Assembly: GCF_001974875.1 (NCBI RefSeq)
Contig: NZ_MTQD01000010.1
Coordinates: 146,575-210,574 of the forward strand
Direction of reading: 5' to 3'
Origin: Pseudoalteromonas sp. EB27
Lineage (GTDB): Bacteria; Pseudomonadota; Gammaproteobacteria; Enterobacterales; Alteromonadaceae
Length of the DNA: 64,000 nt
Made by a program: the position numbers and the translations under genes. Shown one piece after another: positions 35,984-45,368 of this stretch (the first letter of the stretch is position 1; each line of letters starts with the position of its first letter). The notes beneath the pieces are model-generated. The model was given only the letters and a program-made list of their open reading frames with translations, did not search any database and was not told where the DNA came from.

Positions 35984-36642
35984 GCAATTGGGCTACATTT
36001 TTAGAAAGTGAATTACAGCAACCTTACATGCAGCAAACGTTAGAGTATGTGGCTAATCGCCGCAATGAAGGTGTTGCTGTTTACCCGCCTGAAGCTCAAG
36101 TATTTAGTGCTTTTGATGCCACCGCACTTAATGACATCCGCGTTGTAATTTTAGGACAAGACCCATACCACGGGGAAGGGCAAGCGCATGGCTTGTGTTT
36201 TTCGGTATTGCCTGATGTAAAAAAGCTGCCACCGTCGCTTAAAAATATGTACAAAGAGTTAGCTGTCGATATCAGCGGGTTTATTATTCCTGAGCATGGT
36301 TACCTGCAAAGCTGGGCAGATCAGGGCGTGTTTTTACTCAATACAGTATTGACCGTGGAGCAAGGGCAAGCGCATTCACATAAGCATTTAGGATGGGAGC
36401 AATTTACCGATAATGTAATTGCCCATATTAATAAGCACTGCGAAGGTGTGGTATTTATTTTATGGGGGGCACATGCACAAAAAAAAGGTAAAGGCATAGA
36501 TAGCGCTCGCCATCATGTTTTAAAAGGGCCGCACCCATCGCCGCTTTCGGCGCATAGAGGCTTTTTTGGTTGTAAGCATTTCTCACAAACGAATGAGTTA
36601 TTGCAAGCCAAAAAAAATAAGCCAATTAACTGGCAAATCTAA
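35980..36642 (+). CDS. ung: Uracil-DNA glycosylase (family 1)
   Basis: Ung removes uracil from DNA to start base-excision repair. The 220-residue protein keeps all motifs: water-activating [14 protein letters not shown] with Asp61, [10 protein letters not shown], and the leucine loop [13 protein letters not shown]. Its ATGA start overlaps the btuF stop, so it is the last gene of the B12 operon and may fall under riboswitch control unless it has an internal promoter. A terminator follows. Confidence 0.96.
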   Translation: MSNWATFLESELQQPYMQQTLEYVANRRNEGVAVYPPEAQVFSAFDATALNDIRVVILGQDPYHGEGQAHGLCFSVLPDVKKLPPSLKNMYKELAVDISGFIIPEHGYLQSWADQGVFLLNTVLTVEQGQAHSHKHLGWEQFTDNVIAHINKHCEGVVFILWGAHAQKKGKGIDSARHHVLKGPHPSPLSAHRGFFGCKHFSQTNELLQAKKNKPINWQI

Positions 36643-36677
36643 TTTATTCTAAAGAACTCAAATTGTTTAAACCATTA

Positions 36678-36709
36678 AAAAAGGCTTCCAGATTCTGGAA
36701 GCCTTTTTG
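36678..36709. terminator. Bidirectional terminator between ung and the DUF3545 gene
   Basis: An AAGGCTTCCAGA/TCTGGAAGCCTT stem is flanked by A and T runs, usable in both directions. Confidence 0.9.
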
Positions 36710-36729
36710 TTTAGTTGGGGCGTATTGAA

Positions 36730-36918
36730 TTAAAAATCGAGCTCATCAATTGCAATACTGTCTGTAAAGTAGTCTAGTTCTTGTAGTTCTTTACGTAGGC
36801 GCTGTTTGTCTTTTATTGCTTCTATTTCACGCCATTTTCTTTTTTTATTTTTTTGAGAGGTTTTTCTTGTTGTATCTGGTCCTTCTAATATCTCTAATAT
36901 ATCGTTTAGGCTATCCAT
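36730..36918 (-). CDS. DUF3545 family small protein
   Basis: This 62-residue, highly charged protein has a basic core (KKRKWREIEAIKDKQRLRKE) and an acidic C-terminus. That arrangement is the DUF3545 family found in Alteromonadales and Vibrionales. AGGAG-type sequence (GGAGAAG) lies just upstream of the ATG. The function is unknown; the basic helix could bind nucleic acid, which is inference. Confidence 0.78.
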   Translation of the reverse strand: MDSLNDILEILEGPDTTRKTSQKNKKRKWREIEAIKDKQRLRKELQELDYFTDSIAIDELDF

Positions 36919-37082
36919 GAACTTCTCCTATTGATTTTATTGACCTCAAGAATACCTATACCACAGGCCTAGTTAAAATAGAATAAAAAAGTGACAGTTA
37001 TGTTACATAAGTGTGATTAATTGATGAAGGTTTATACGAAGATTATATGAAGGTTAAATAGAGAAGTAGCCAATTTTAGGCA

Positions 37083-37113
37083 TAAAAAAACGCCGCTATT
37101 GCGACGTTTTCTA
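37083..37113 (-). terminator. Rho-independent terminator of tal
   Basis: On the minus strand an AACG-CGC/GCG-CGTT stem with an AATA loop is followed by seven T, about 20 bases past the tal stop. Confidence 0.85.
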
Positions 37114-37131
37114 AAACACGATTATAGCAAA

Positions 37132-38082
37132 TTACATTGCTTTAAAACGCGCTTCTAGTTGTTCTTGTGCATCAGCAAAAGAGCGAATACCTTCAGCCAG
37201 TTTTTCAGTAGCCATAGCATCTTGGTTATGTAACCAACGGAACTGCGCTTCTGTAAGTGGTTCTGGTTTTGGCTCTTTAGGAACATCGCTTTCAAGCAAA
37301 TATTCTTGTGCGCCTTCAAGGTTACCTAAATCTTCTAAAAGATTAGGGCTAATAGTTAGCTTGTCACAACCTGTAAGTGCAATAATTTCGCCTGTATTAC
37401 GGAAACTTGCACCCATCACAACTGTTTTGTAGTCATGGCGTTTGTAAAATTCAAAAATGCTGCGTACAGACTGAACACCTGGATCTTGTAGCGGATCGGT
37501 TGGTTTTTCCATACCGTTAGCAACGTGCCAATCTAAAATACGGCCAACAAATGGCGAAATTAGAAATACGTTTGCATCAGCACAAGCACGGGCTTGGGCA
37601 TCGCTAAATAATAAAGTAAGGTTACATTTAGTGCCTTCTTTTTCTAGCTGCTCAGCGGCTTTAATACCTTCCCATGTAGACGCTACTTTAATTAAAATTT
37701 TGTCTTTGCTTACACCTTCTTTTTCGTAAAGGCTAAGTAGGGTATGTGCTTTATCAATTGTAGCTTGTGTATTAAACGAAAGGCGTGCATCTACTTCAGT
37801 AGAAATATAACCAGGTACAATCTCGCTAATTTCTTTACCAAGTAATACGGCAAAGTAATCACAAGCTAGTTCAAGTTGTTTAGCAGGCTCTTGCTCGGTT
37901 TCTTTTGCGTAGCTCCAAGCTTTATCTAGGTAAGGCTTATATGCTTCAATCTCGCTCGCTTTTAATAAAAGTGACGGGTTTGTAGTTGCATCTTCTGGTT
38001 GATGCTTTTTAATAGCTTCAATATCACCAGTATCGGCCACAATAGATGAATGTTGTTTTAGCCTTTGTAGAGCTGAAGTCAT
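37132..38082 (-). CDS. tal: Transaldolase
   Basis: Transaldolase moves a dihydroxyacetone unit between sugar phosphates in the non-oxidative pentose phosphate pathway. The 316-residue protein has the Schiff-base lysine in [12 protein letters not shown] at Lys132, the same number as in E. coli Tal[10 protein letters not shown] near the start and [12 protein letters not shown] are further signatures. It is monocistronic with its own terminator. Confidence 0.96.
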   Translation of the reverse strand: MTSALQRLKQHSSIVADTGDIEAIKKHQPEDATTNPSLLLKASEIEAYKPYLDKAWSYAKETEQEPAKQLELACDYFAVLLGKEISEIVPGYISTEVDARLSFNTQATIDKAHTLLSLYEKEGVSKDKILIKVASTWEGIKAAEQLEKEGTKCNLTLLFSDAQARACADANVFLISPFVGRILDWHVANGMEKPTDPLQDPGVQSVRSIFEFYKRHDYKTVVMGASFRNTGEIIALTGCDKLTISPNLLEDLGNLEGAQEYLLESDVPKEPKPEPLTEAQFRWLHNQDAMATEKLAEGIRSFADAQEQLEARFKAM

Positions 38083-38307
38083 TTGCTTTCCTCATTCCAA
38101 GCAAGTTAAAAGAAAAATCTAATCACTCTTAATATATACAATCCATACTGCAACAGTGTGACAATGCTTGATAGGTCTTATGTCCTGATCAATAAAAAAA
38201 CGGCAATGCATGGGTTATTAAGAGAGGATTTATTTAAACAAAACGTGCTTTTCGTTTCATTTAATGTTGAAATTGACACTAAATAAATTACAAGTCAATA
38301 GCTAACT
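38083..38307. promoter_or_regulatory. tal/yaaA divergent spacer
   Basis: This 225 bp AT-rich spacer separates two divergent genes and must hold both promoters. I see no clear operator or repeat. Confidence 0.4.
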
Positions 38308-39087
38308 ATGATCACTGTTATTTCACCTGCAAAAAATCTTGATTACGAAACGCCACCCGCAACAGACAAGTTCACTCAGCCTGAATTACTAGAGCACAGC
38401 GAAGAGCTCATGAAAGTATGCCGTGAACTAACACCAGCGCAAATTGGCAGTTTAATGAAAATTAGCGACAAGCTATCTGGGCTTAACGCAGCACGCTTTA
38501 GTGAGTGGGCACAGCCGTTTACACAAAGTAATGCTAAACAAGCCGCACTTGCCTTTAATGGCGATGTATATGGCGGTTTAGATGCAAGTACGCTTAAAGC
38601 TAGCGAGCTTGATTACGCACAAAACCACTTACGTATCCTTTCTGGCTTATACGGCTTATTAAAACCACTTGATTTAATGCAAGCTTACCGTCTTGAAATG
38701 GGCACCAAGCTTGAAAACTCGCGTGGCAAAAACTTATACGAGTTTTGGGGCAGCGTAATAGCGAACAAACTAAACGACGTATTAAAAGCACAAGACGCGC
38801 AATACTTAGTTAACCTTGCTTCAAACGAATACTTTAAAGCGGTAGATAAAAAAGCATTAAATGCACAAATTATTACCCCACACTTTAAAGACTGTAAAAA
38901 CGGTCAATACAAGGTAATTAGCTTTTACGCTAAAAAAGCACGCGGCATGATGGCGCGCTACATTATCGAAAATAAAGTAACGCAATTAAGCCAACTTAAA
39001 GAGTTTACTGTGGCGGGTTATTACTTTAGCCCTGAGGCAACAGTTAAAGAGCTTGAGCCGGTATTTATGCGCGACGAACAAAATTAG
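38308..39087 (+). CDS. yaaA: Peroxide stress protein YaaA (DUF328)
   Basis: YaaA limits intracellular free iron and protects DNA during hydrogen peroxide stress; in E. coli it belongs to the OxyR regulon. The 259-residue protein starts [16 protein letters not shown] and carries [36 protein letters not shown] and [14 protein letters not shown], all family blocks. It is monocistronic and followed by a terminator. Regulation by OxyR here is inferred from the family, not seen. Confidence 0.94.
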   Translation: MITVISPAKNLDYETPPATDKFTQPELLEHSEELMKVCRELTPAQIGSLMKISDKLSGLNAARFSEWAQPFTQSNAKQAALAFNGDVYGGLDASTLKASELDYAQNHLRILSGLYGLLKPLDLMQAYRLEMGTKLENSRGKNLYEFWGSVIANKLNDVLKAQDAQYLVNLASNEYFKAVDKKALNAQIITPHFKDCKNGQYKVISFYAKKARGMMARYIIENKVTQLSQLKEFTVAGYYFSPEATVKELEPVFMRDEQN

Positions 39088-39111
39088 GTTTATAAGCTTA
39101 AATAAAAAATT

Positions 39112-39140
39112 TAAAAGCCATGCATTGCATGGCTTTTTTG
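39112..39140 (+). terminator. Rho-independent terminator of yaaA
   Basis: An AAAGCCATGCA/TGCATGGCTTT stem is followed by T residues. Confidence 0.88.
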
Positions 39141-39208
39141 ATGTTGGCGTTATATTTGCAATCTCATCTAATATTAATGAGAACACTAATTAAATAGGTG
39201 CAAATAAA

Positions 39209-40165
39209 ATGATCAGCATTCCGTCAATTGACGAAGCCGAAAAACTAATAGAAGAAAAGCTCGGAGGGTGGTTTGATGTTGTAATAAGCCATATCCCTAA
39301 TTTTATAGTTGCGATACTGATCGCAATTGTGTTTTCAATATTGGCGCGCTTTGCTGGCAAGCTGATGAAAAACATATTACGCCGCTCTCTCGACTCAACA
39401 CAAATTGCCGACTTAATGGCGTCAATTTTTAAAGTTATTGTGTTGTGTATAGGTTTATTTATAGCGCTCGATTTTGTTGGGCTAAAAGGCACCGTAACTT
39501 CGTTACTTGCTGGTGCGGGTATTGTGGGTTTAGCCATTGGTTTTGCGTTTCAAGACATGACCGAAAACCTAATTGCTGGTATAGCAATGGGTGTACGCAA
39601 GCCATTTAAAACAGGTGATGTAATAGAAACCGATGATGTGTTTGGTTCGATACATTCTATAAACCTACGTAACACGCTAATAGAGAGCTTTTACGGGCAA
39701 CTAATACTTGTACCAAACAAAGTCTTATTTAGAAATGTACTAAAAAATTACACCACGCTAGGTATAAGACGTATAGAAGTGCCTGTAGGTATTTCGTACG
39801 GCGATGACATAGAAAAAGCAAAAGACGTTATAGTCGAAAAAATTAACGAATTTGACTTTGTAATACGCAAAGACGAAACCGCCGTATACGCTGAAGGCTT
39901 TGGTGACAGCAGCATTAACTTACTGGTATGGTTTTGGATTAAATACCCAGGCGAGCCTGACTTTATGACGGTACGCCATAAAGGTGTTGTTGCCGTTAAG
40001 CAAGCACTAGACGAGGCGGACATTAGCATTCCATTCCCAATTCGCACTTTAGATTTTGGTATTAAAGGCGGCGAAAAACTCGATGCTATGATAAGCGACA
40101 AAATAAGCCAGCAATCATCAAATAAAGACAGTGGTGAGGGGACTGACTCTAACCAAAGTGAGTAA
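39209..40165 (+). CDS. mscS: Small-conductance mechanosensitive channel (MscS family)
   Basis: This 318-residue inner-membrane channel opens under hypo-osmotic tension. It has three membrane segments (the first at about 23-45). The pore helix TM3 follows the family pattern of Gly/Ala packing (SLLAGAGIVGLAIGFAFQDM). The beta-domain contains FKTGDVIETDDVFGSI and LVPNKVLFRNVLKNYT, and the C-terminal cage is complete. A hydrophilic tail of about 25 residues rich in Ser and Asp ends the protein. It is monocistronic. Confidence 0.92.
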   Translation: MISIPSIDEAEKLIEEKLGGWFDVVISHIPNFIVAILIAIVFSILARFAGKLMKNILRRSLDSTQIADLMASIFKVIVLCIGLFIALDFVGLKGTVTSLLAGAGIVGLAIGFAFQDMTENLIAGIAMGVRKPFKTGDVIETDDVFGSIHSINLRNTLIESFYGQLILVPNKVLFRNVLKNYTTLGIRRIEVPVGISYGDDIEKAKDVIVEKINEFDFVIRKDETAVYAEGFGDSSINLLVWFWIKYPGEPDFMTVRHKGVVAVKQALDEADISIPFPIRTLDFGIKGGEKLDAMISDKISQQSSNKDSGEGTDSNQSE

Positions 40166-40216
40166 TTTAGTTAAAACTCATTAGGCAAAAGCATTGGGAA
40201 ATAGTTACTTACCAAC

Positions 40217-40251
40217 AGCGCATTTTTACAGAGTAAAAATGCGCTTTTTAG
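40217..40251 (+). terminator. Rho-independent terminator of mscS
   Basis: A GCGCATTTTTAC/GTAAAAATGCGC stem is followed by five T, about 50 bases after the mscS stop. The remaining 276 bp to the chemoreceptor gene are AT-rich, with no gene seen. Confidence 0.85.
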
Positions 40252-40527
40252 ACATTTTATAAAATAAAGGATATTTCTAATTTTAAAGTTAAGTCCTTTC
40301 ATATAAGTATAAATTATCATTTTCCAATAAGAGCGCAATAAATAAACTTGTAACCATTACAAATACATAAACAACGAGGTGTTTGGATAATAAATGCATT
40401 TTAGTGGTTTTATGTTCCTTTTTTTTTTGTTTCCCCTTGTAAATTCGAGGTTTTTGAATAAATAAATTTATTTTTAGCTTTTGGTAGGCTAGATTTAACT
40501 TAACTGCTCTTTATTTAGTAAATACAA

Positions 40528-42498
40528 ATGCCAAGCAAGAAAGAAAATTCAGCTTTTCAAACGAGTCACTGGAGTTTAAAAACTAAGCTAACATTAATTT
40601 TCCTACTCGTAGGGATAATACCCGCCCTCATAATTACTACAATTTCTACATTACAATCAAAATCACGCGTCGAATACAATATATCTCAGTCGCTTGAGGC
40701 GATTAATCAAATAAAAAAAACTCAGATCGAAAATTATTTTAATCAAAAAAGGGCAGATATTGAGCTTTTGGCTTTGATTGTTCCGCAGCTTGAGGAAGAC
40801 AACTATGATCGCTTTTTTACAGAATATATACAGAAGTATGACTATTACGATGTGTTTTTAATTAATAACAATGGGCTTATTTATTACACTCAAGCTAGAG
40901 AATCTGATTATCAAACAAACATATTACAAGGTAAATATGCGAGTTCAAATTTAGGAGATTTAATTAAAGAGGTTAAACAATCTAAAAGTTTTAGTATTGC
41001 TGATTACAAACCGTATGCACCAAGTAATGGAGAACCCGCTGCGTTTATTGCTATACCTGTTGATGGTAGCGATACAATAGTTGCTTTGCAGCTTTCGAGC
41101 AAAGGGACTAATCAAATAATGGGTGTTCGCGAAGGGATGGGAGAAACTGGTGAGAGTTACCTAGTTGGAGAAGATAAGCTAATGCGTTCTGATTCATATC
41201 TTGACCCTGAAGGACATTCACTCAAAGCAAGTTTTGCAGGAACTGTAACAAATAATGGTGCTGATACAGAGGCTGTAAATTTAGCTTTAAATGCTCAACA
41301 TGGTACTAAAATAATAAAAGATTATAATGGAAATAACGTACTTTCTGCCTTCGATAGTATAAAGATTGGAGATTTCAGCTGGATTATATTAAGTGAAATT
41401 GACGAATCAGAAGCATTTGCACCAGTCCATCAGACTGTGCTTTTTAGTGTGATTTCTATAATAGTAGCTGCAATTGTTGTTGTATTTATTGGTGTTTTCT
41501 TTTCTCGAAAAATAGCGACTCCAATAATTGTAGCTTCCACTTTTGCTAAAAAAGTGGCGGCAGGAGATCTTAGCAGTAATATCGAAGTTAATTCACACGA
41601 TGAGGTAGGCATGCTACAAGTTGCATTGCATACCATGTTAGAAAATCTCAGAAAAATGATTGGTGAATTATCTAACGTTGCAGTTCAGCAAGGCATTACA
41701 GCAACAGAGCTTGCCTCAGTTACTGAGCAAACTAGCTTAGCAGTTACCGAGCAGCAAGCACAAACTATACAAGTTGCAGCCGCCACTACCGAAATGACTG
41801 AAACAGTAAAAGAGATAGCGAGTACAACTGCTAGTGCATCATTATTATGTGAAAATATTCAAAGAATGGCTCGAGAAGGCTCTGAAAATAATGATAGTAC
41901 TTACAACGCACTTGTTTCTCTTGGAGAAGCTACAAAAAAATCAGCACATGAAGTGACGGAGTTGAAGCATAATTCAGAAAAAATAGTGAATGTATTAGGC
42001 GTTATTAAAAAGATAGCTGATCAGACTAATTTACTTGCTTTGAACGCAGCAATTGAAGCAGCTAGAGCTGGTGAACAAGGGCGTGGTTTTGCTGTTGTTG
42101 CTGATGAAGTACGAAGCTTAGCTAAGTCTACGCAAGAGTCTACAATGGAGGTTGAAGTGATCATTGAAGCTGTTGTGAGTGCCAGTAACGCAGCTGTTCA
42201 AGCAATGACAGACAATGTAGGACAAACAATTCAAGTTCAGGAAATAGCTAAGAAAGCAAACTTAATCAATAGTAATGTAGGCAAAGCAGTAGATGAAATT
42301 TTTGATATGGTTGTTCAAATTGCAACCGCCTCTGAGCAGCAGGCAACCACCATCGATGAAATATCACGAAATATAGGTGTCATAAATATGGGTATATCAG
42401 AGACCGAGCAGGCAGTTAGAGATATTGCACAGTCAAGTAGCGAATTGTCTAGAATGGCAAACGGTTTAAATGATGAGGCCCAAAAGTTTAGTCTTTAA
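40528..42498 (+). CDS. Methyl-accepting chemotaxis protein with dCache-like sensor
   Basis: This 656-residue inner-membrane chemoreceptor has TM1 at about 18-40, a periplasmic Cache-type ligand domain (about 41-290, with [16 protein letters not shown] and [12 protein letters not shown]), TM2 at about 303-327, HAMP at about 328-382 and a long methyl-accepting coiled coil. The conserved hairpin tip [20 protein letters not shown] is intact. It lacks a CheR-docking pentapeptide at the C-terminus (ends EAQKFSL). The ligand is unknown. It stands alone; no che genes are nearby. Confidence 0.94.
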   Translation: MPSKKENSAFQTSHWSLKTKLTLIFLLVGIIPALIITTISTLQSKSRVEYNISQSLEAINQIKKTQIENYFNQKRADIELLALIVPQLEEDNYDRFFTEYIQKYDYYDVFLINNNGLIYYTQARESDYQTNILQGKYASSNLGDLIKEVKQSKSFSIADYKPYAPSNGEPAAFIAIPVDGSDTIVALQLSSKGTNQIMGVREGMGETGESYLVGEDKLMRSDSYLDPEGHSLKASFAGTVTNNGADTEAVNLALNAQHGTKIIKDYNGNNVLSAFDSIKIGDFSWIILSEIDESEAFAPVHQTVLFSVISIIVAAIVVVFIGVFFSRKIATPIIVASTFAKKVAAGDLSSNIEVNSHDEVGMLQVALHTMLENLRKMIGELSNVAVQQGITATELASVTEQTSLAVTEQQAQTIQVAAATTEMTETVKEIASTTASASLLCENIQRMAREGSENNDSTYNALVSLGEATKKSAHEVTELKHNSEKIVNVLGVIKKIADQTNLLALNAAIEAARAGEQGRGFAVVADEVRSLAKSTQESTMEVEVIIEAVVSASNAAVQAMTDNVGQTIQVQEIAKKANLINSNVGKAVDEIFDMVVQIATASEQQATTIDEISRNIGVINMGISETEQAVRDIAQSSSELSRMANGLNDEAQKFSL

Positions 42499-42714
42499 CT
42501 TACTCTATTAATTTAGAAATCTTTGATTTAATGACGCTAATCATACAGATATAACTACGGTAGGATGTTACAGGGACGTACCATAAAAGATGTAAATAAG
42601 CGCGTGCCAAATAGTGCACGCGCATAAATAAATATTAGAGTTGGTGAGACACTCTGCAATCGATGAGCTCGTAAATTACAAACTTCCAACATATTTATGT
42701 TTTATTCTAACATG

Positions 42715-43035
42715 TTAAATAACGCTAATTTTGTTACGAATGATTTTTACGCCATCCATATTTTCTAAAAACTTTTGAGCTAGTGCGCGCTGAAAACCAG
42801 TTTGTGCTTCACCATATAAATCTACTTCACCATTTTTTACCTGCACACGAATATCACTTAACGCTAGGTTAGGATTAGTTCGTAGGGTGTTGGTGATAGC
42901 TTGTTGTAAGTTAGGTTGAGTGGCTACACTGCTTACTACGGCCATGTTGGTTGCTGCACTTACCTTTGTAGCGCAAGCTAATAAAAATAAACAACAAAAT
43001 GATACTAAAGCGATAGTTAACTTGAAGCGGTTCAT
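42715..43035 (-). CDS. BON-domain lipoprotein
   Basis: This 106-residue precursor has a lipobox LLAC (Cys at about residue 21), so it is probably lipid-anchored. One BON domain follows at about 40-106 (ITNTLRTNPNLALSDIRVQVKNGEVDLYG), related to OsmY. BON domains bind membranes or phospholipids in stress-related envelope proteins. The gene is monocistronic and divergent from a non-coding stretch. The physiological role is unknown. Confidence 0.8.
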   Translation of the reverse strand: MNRFKLTIALVSFCCLFLLACATKVSAATNMAVVSSVATQPNLQQAITNTLRTNPNLALSDIRVQVKNGEVDLYGEAQTGFQRALAQKFLENMDGVKIIRNKISVI

Positions 43036-43264
43036 AACTTAATCCTTACATTACGGTGAATAGTGCAGCCACAATATGGAAATTCCATCGGCTAGGTTAT
43101 TATTGTAGTTACAATTTCGGTGCCAATATTAACGCCATGAAATATAAGGGGATTTTATTAAGTGGAAATTCAGGTGGGCAAAAATTACATTTAAATGAGT
43201 ATGAGTTACATGCTTGGGTTACATATGTAACAGGTACAAGTGACAGAGCTATAAAGCTTGCATT

Positions 43265-43292
43265 AAAAAGCCGACAAAAGCCGGCTTAGTAT
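43265..43292 (-). terminator. Rho-independent terminator of srmB
   Basis: On the minus strand an AAGCCGG/TCGGCTT-type stem with a CTTTTG loop is followed by T residues, about 15 bases past the srmB stop. Confidence 0.75.
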
Positions 43293-43306
43293 AAAAATGT
43301 TTTAGG

Positions 43307-44533
43307 TTACTTTTTCTTTTTAACCTTAGCCTTTTTCTTGGCTTTCATTTTTACTGGATCTTTACGCTTTTTAGCAGGTGGCTTAGCTTCTTTATGCTGT
43401 GGCTCGACACCTCTAATTACACGGCGTTTTAATTTTTGTTCAACGTAGCGCTCTACTTTATATAAAATACCAATATCGTGTGCTTCAACTAGCGATATTG
43501 CTATCCCTTTTTTACCAGCACGGCCAGTACGACCAATACGGTGTACATATACGTCGGCAGTACGCGGCATATCAAAGTTAATAACGTGGCTGATGTCAGA
43601 TACGTCAATACCACGTGCAGCTACGTCGGTAGCAACTAATATGCTTGTTTTGCCACTGTGGAAGTTTTCCATGGCTTTCATACGTTTGTCTTGTGGCATT
43701 TCGCCGCGTAACCACGCTGCTTTTACATCATTAGTTGTAAGTTCGCCAATCAATGTTTCTAAGCGTTCGCGAGTTTTAACAAACACAATCGCTTTAGTCA
43801 CGTCAGGATTTTTTAGCGTATTAACTAATAACTCAAGTTTGTGATGATAATCGTCGGCTAAATGTACCCATTGGTGAATTTTTGCTTTTTCTTTACGTGA
43901 CGATTCGGCTTCTAATAGAGCTGGGTCGTTTAATGTTTTTTCAGCAAACCTTTCTACGCTGTCACCTTCAAGTGTTGCTGAGAATAAAAAACATTGGCGA
44001 CGATTTTTAGCTTCGTCACAAATACGGCTCATTTCCTTTTTGAAACCCATGTCTAACATGCGATCTGCTTCATCAATAATAAGCATTTCTACATGTTCAG
44101 CATGAAAGTTTTCGGTTTCTAGGTATTCCATTAATCGACCTGGTGTGGCGATTAAAATATCATTATTTTTTTCAAAAATTTCTTTATGCGTGCCGTAGTT
44201 AATACCGCCTGTTACTACACCAATTTTTAGGTGTGTGCGTTTAGCTAGCAGTTCACATTGTTCATGAATTTGATAAGCCAGCTCACGAGTTGGGGTCATA
44301 ACGAGTACGCGCGCAAAACCAGGGTCACGACGTGGGAAATCCAGTAAGTACTGAATAGCCGGAATTAAAAATGCCGCTGTTTTACCTGTACCAGTAGGCG
44401 CAGATGCTAAAATATCGCGCCCCTGTAGTGCTTCAGGAATAGCTTGTTGTTGAATGCTGGTTGGCGTCTCGTAGCCCATTTTATTAATGGCATCGAGTAG
44501 CTTGTTATCAAGATCAAATTCAGAAAATTGCAT
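43307..44533 (-). CDS. srmB: DEAD-box RNA helicase SrmB
   Basis: SrmB assists early assembly of the 50S ribosomal subunit. With the ATG at 44533 (MQFSEFDLD) it has 408 residues. The longer frame up to 44653 would run into the divergent trmN6 gene and is unlikely. Motifs in order: Q-motif TPTSIQQQAIP, APTGTGKTAA, PTRELAYQI, TPGRLMEYL, DEADRMLDMGF, FSATL, ATDVAARGIDV and HRIGRTGRAG. A lysine-rich tail of about 30 residues suits RNA binding. The divergent pairing with trmN6 is as in E. coli. Confidence 0.93.
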   Translation of the reverse strand: MQFSEFDLDNKLLDAINKMGYETPTSIQQQAIPEALQGRDILASAPTGTGKTAAFLIPAIQYLLDFPRRDPGFARVLVMTPTRELAYQIHEQCELLAKRTHLKIGVVTGGINYGTHKEIFEKNNDILIATPGRLMEYLETENFHAEHVEMLIIDEADRMLDMGFKKEMSRICDEAKNRRQCFLFSATLEGDSVERFAEKTLNDPALLEAESSRKEKAKIHQWVHLADDYHHKLELLVNTLKNPDVTKAIVFVKTRERLETLIGELTTNDVKAAWLRGEMPQDKRMKAMENFHSGKTSILVATDVAARGIDVSDISHVINFDMPRTADVYVHRIGRTGRAGKKGIAISLVEAHDIGILYKVERYVEQKLKRRVIRGVEPQHKEAKPPAKKRKDPVKMKAKKKAKVKKKK

Positions 44534-44608
44534 AGAGTGTCTAAAATAAGGGACAATTAGCCTGATTATACGCGCTATGCTGCGCTTGGTGAATGAAAAG
44601 GTGAAAAA

Positions 44609-45307
44609 ATGTCTGGTTTTGTATTTAAACAATTTAAAGTTGAACACGACCACTGTGCAATGAAAGTTTCTACCGATGGCATTTTGCTTGGTGCATGGGC
44701 TAATTTAAGCGGCGCAAAGTCATTACTTGATATAGGCACCGGCACCGGCTTACTAGCACTAATGTGTAAGCAGCGCAGTAATGAACTTGATATAACTGCG
44801 GTAGAAATTGACGAAAGCGCCCATACCCAAGCATTACAAAATGTAGCTAATAGTCCGTGGCCAACTATAAGTATTACGCACCAAACTATTCAACGCTTTA
44901 GTAGTGAAGTTAAATTTGACGTGGTTATCTCTAATCCACCGTATTTTAATCACAGTTTAAAAGGCGATAATGCTGCGCGTAATGCCGCACGCCATACAGA
45001 CGGATTAAGTTTTGAAGAGTTAATTAATGCCTTTAAACGCTTAAGCCATAGCCGCTCTCGCTTTAGCTTAATACTCCCAAGCGTTGAAGGCGCATTATTT
45101 ATTGAGCTTGCTATTCAAAATGGGCTTTATTTAAATACTCACTGCCAAGTAAAAGCCACGCCTAATAAAGATATTAGCCGCAGTTTAATGACATTTAGCT
45201 ACGTAAAAAGCGATATAGAATCATCAATCCTGTGTATTAGAAACTTAGATAATACCTACACTGCTGATTATATAGCCCTGTGCAAAGCATTTTATTTGAA
45301 AATGTGA
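44609..45307 (+). CDS. trmN6: tRNA1(Val) (adenine(37)-N6)-methyltransferase
   Basis: This enzyme (YfiC/TrmN6) methylates A37 of tRNA1(Val). The 232-residue protein starts with FVFKQFKVEHDHCAMKVSTDG, carries the SAM-binding GTGTGLLAL, and has the N6-adenine catalytic motif NPPYF. It is divergent from srmB. Neighbourhood and family blocks agree. Confidence 0.93.
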   Translation: MSGFVFKQFKVEHDHCAMKVSTDGILLGAWANLSGAKSLLDIGTGTGLLALMCKQRSNELDITAVEIDESAHTQALQNVANSPWPTISITHQTIQRFSSEVKFDVVISNPPYFNHSLKGDNAARNAARHTDGLSFEELINAFKRLSHSRSRFSLILPSVEGALFIELAIQNGLYLNTHCQVKATPNKDISRSLMTFSYVKSDIESSILCIRNLDNTYTADYIALCKAFYLKM

Positions 45308-45368
45308 AGCAATTGTAAAATAGGAACGAATAACGCAAACTGACTAAAACCTATTGTTGAGAACAGAT

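Noticed and set aside
43056..43289. 77-residue frame between the BON lipoprotein gene and srmB
   Set aside because: No ribosome site, no recognisable family, and its 3' end is made from the srmB terminator hairpin. Treated as non-coding.
44534..44653. 40-residue N-terminal extension of SrmB
   Set aside because: It would overlap the divergent trmN6 start and has no match to the family; the internal ATG gives the normal protein.
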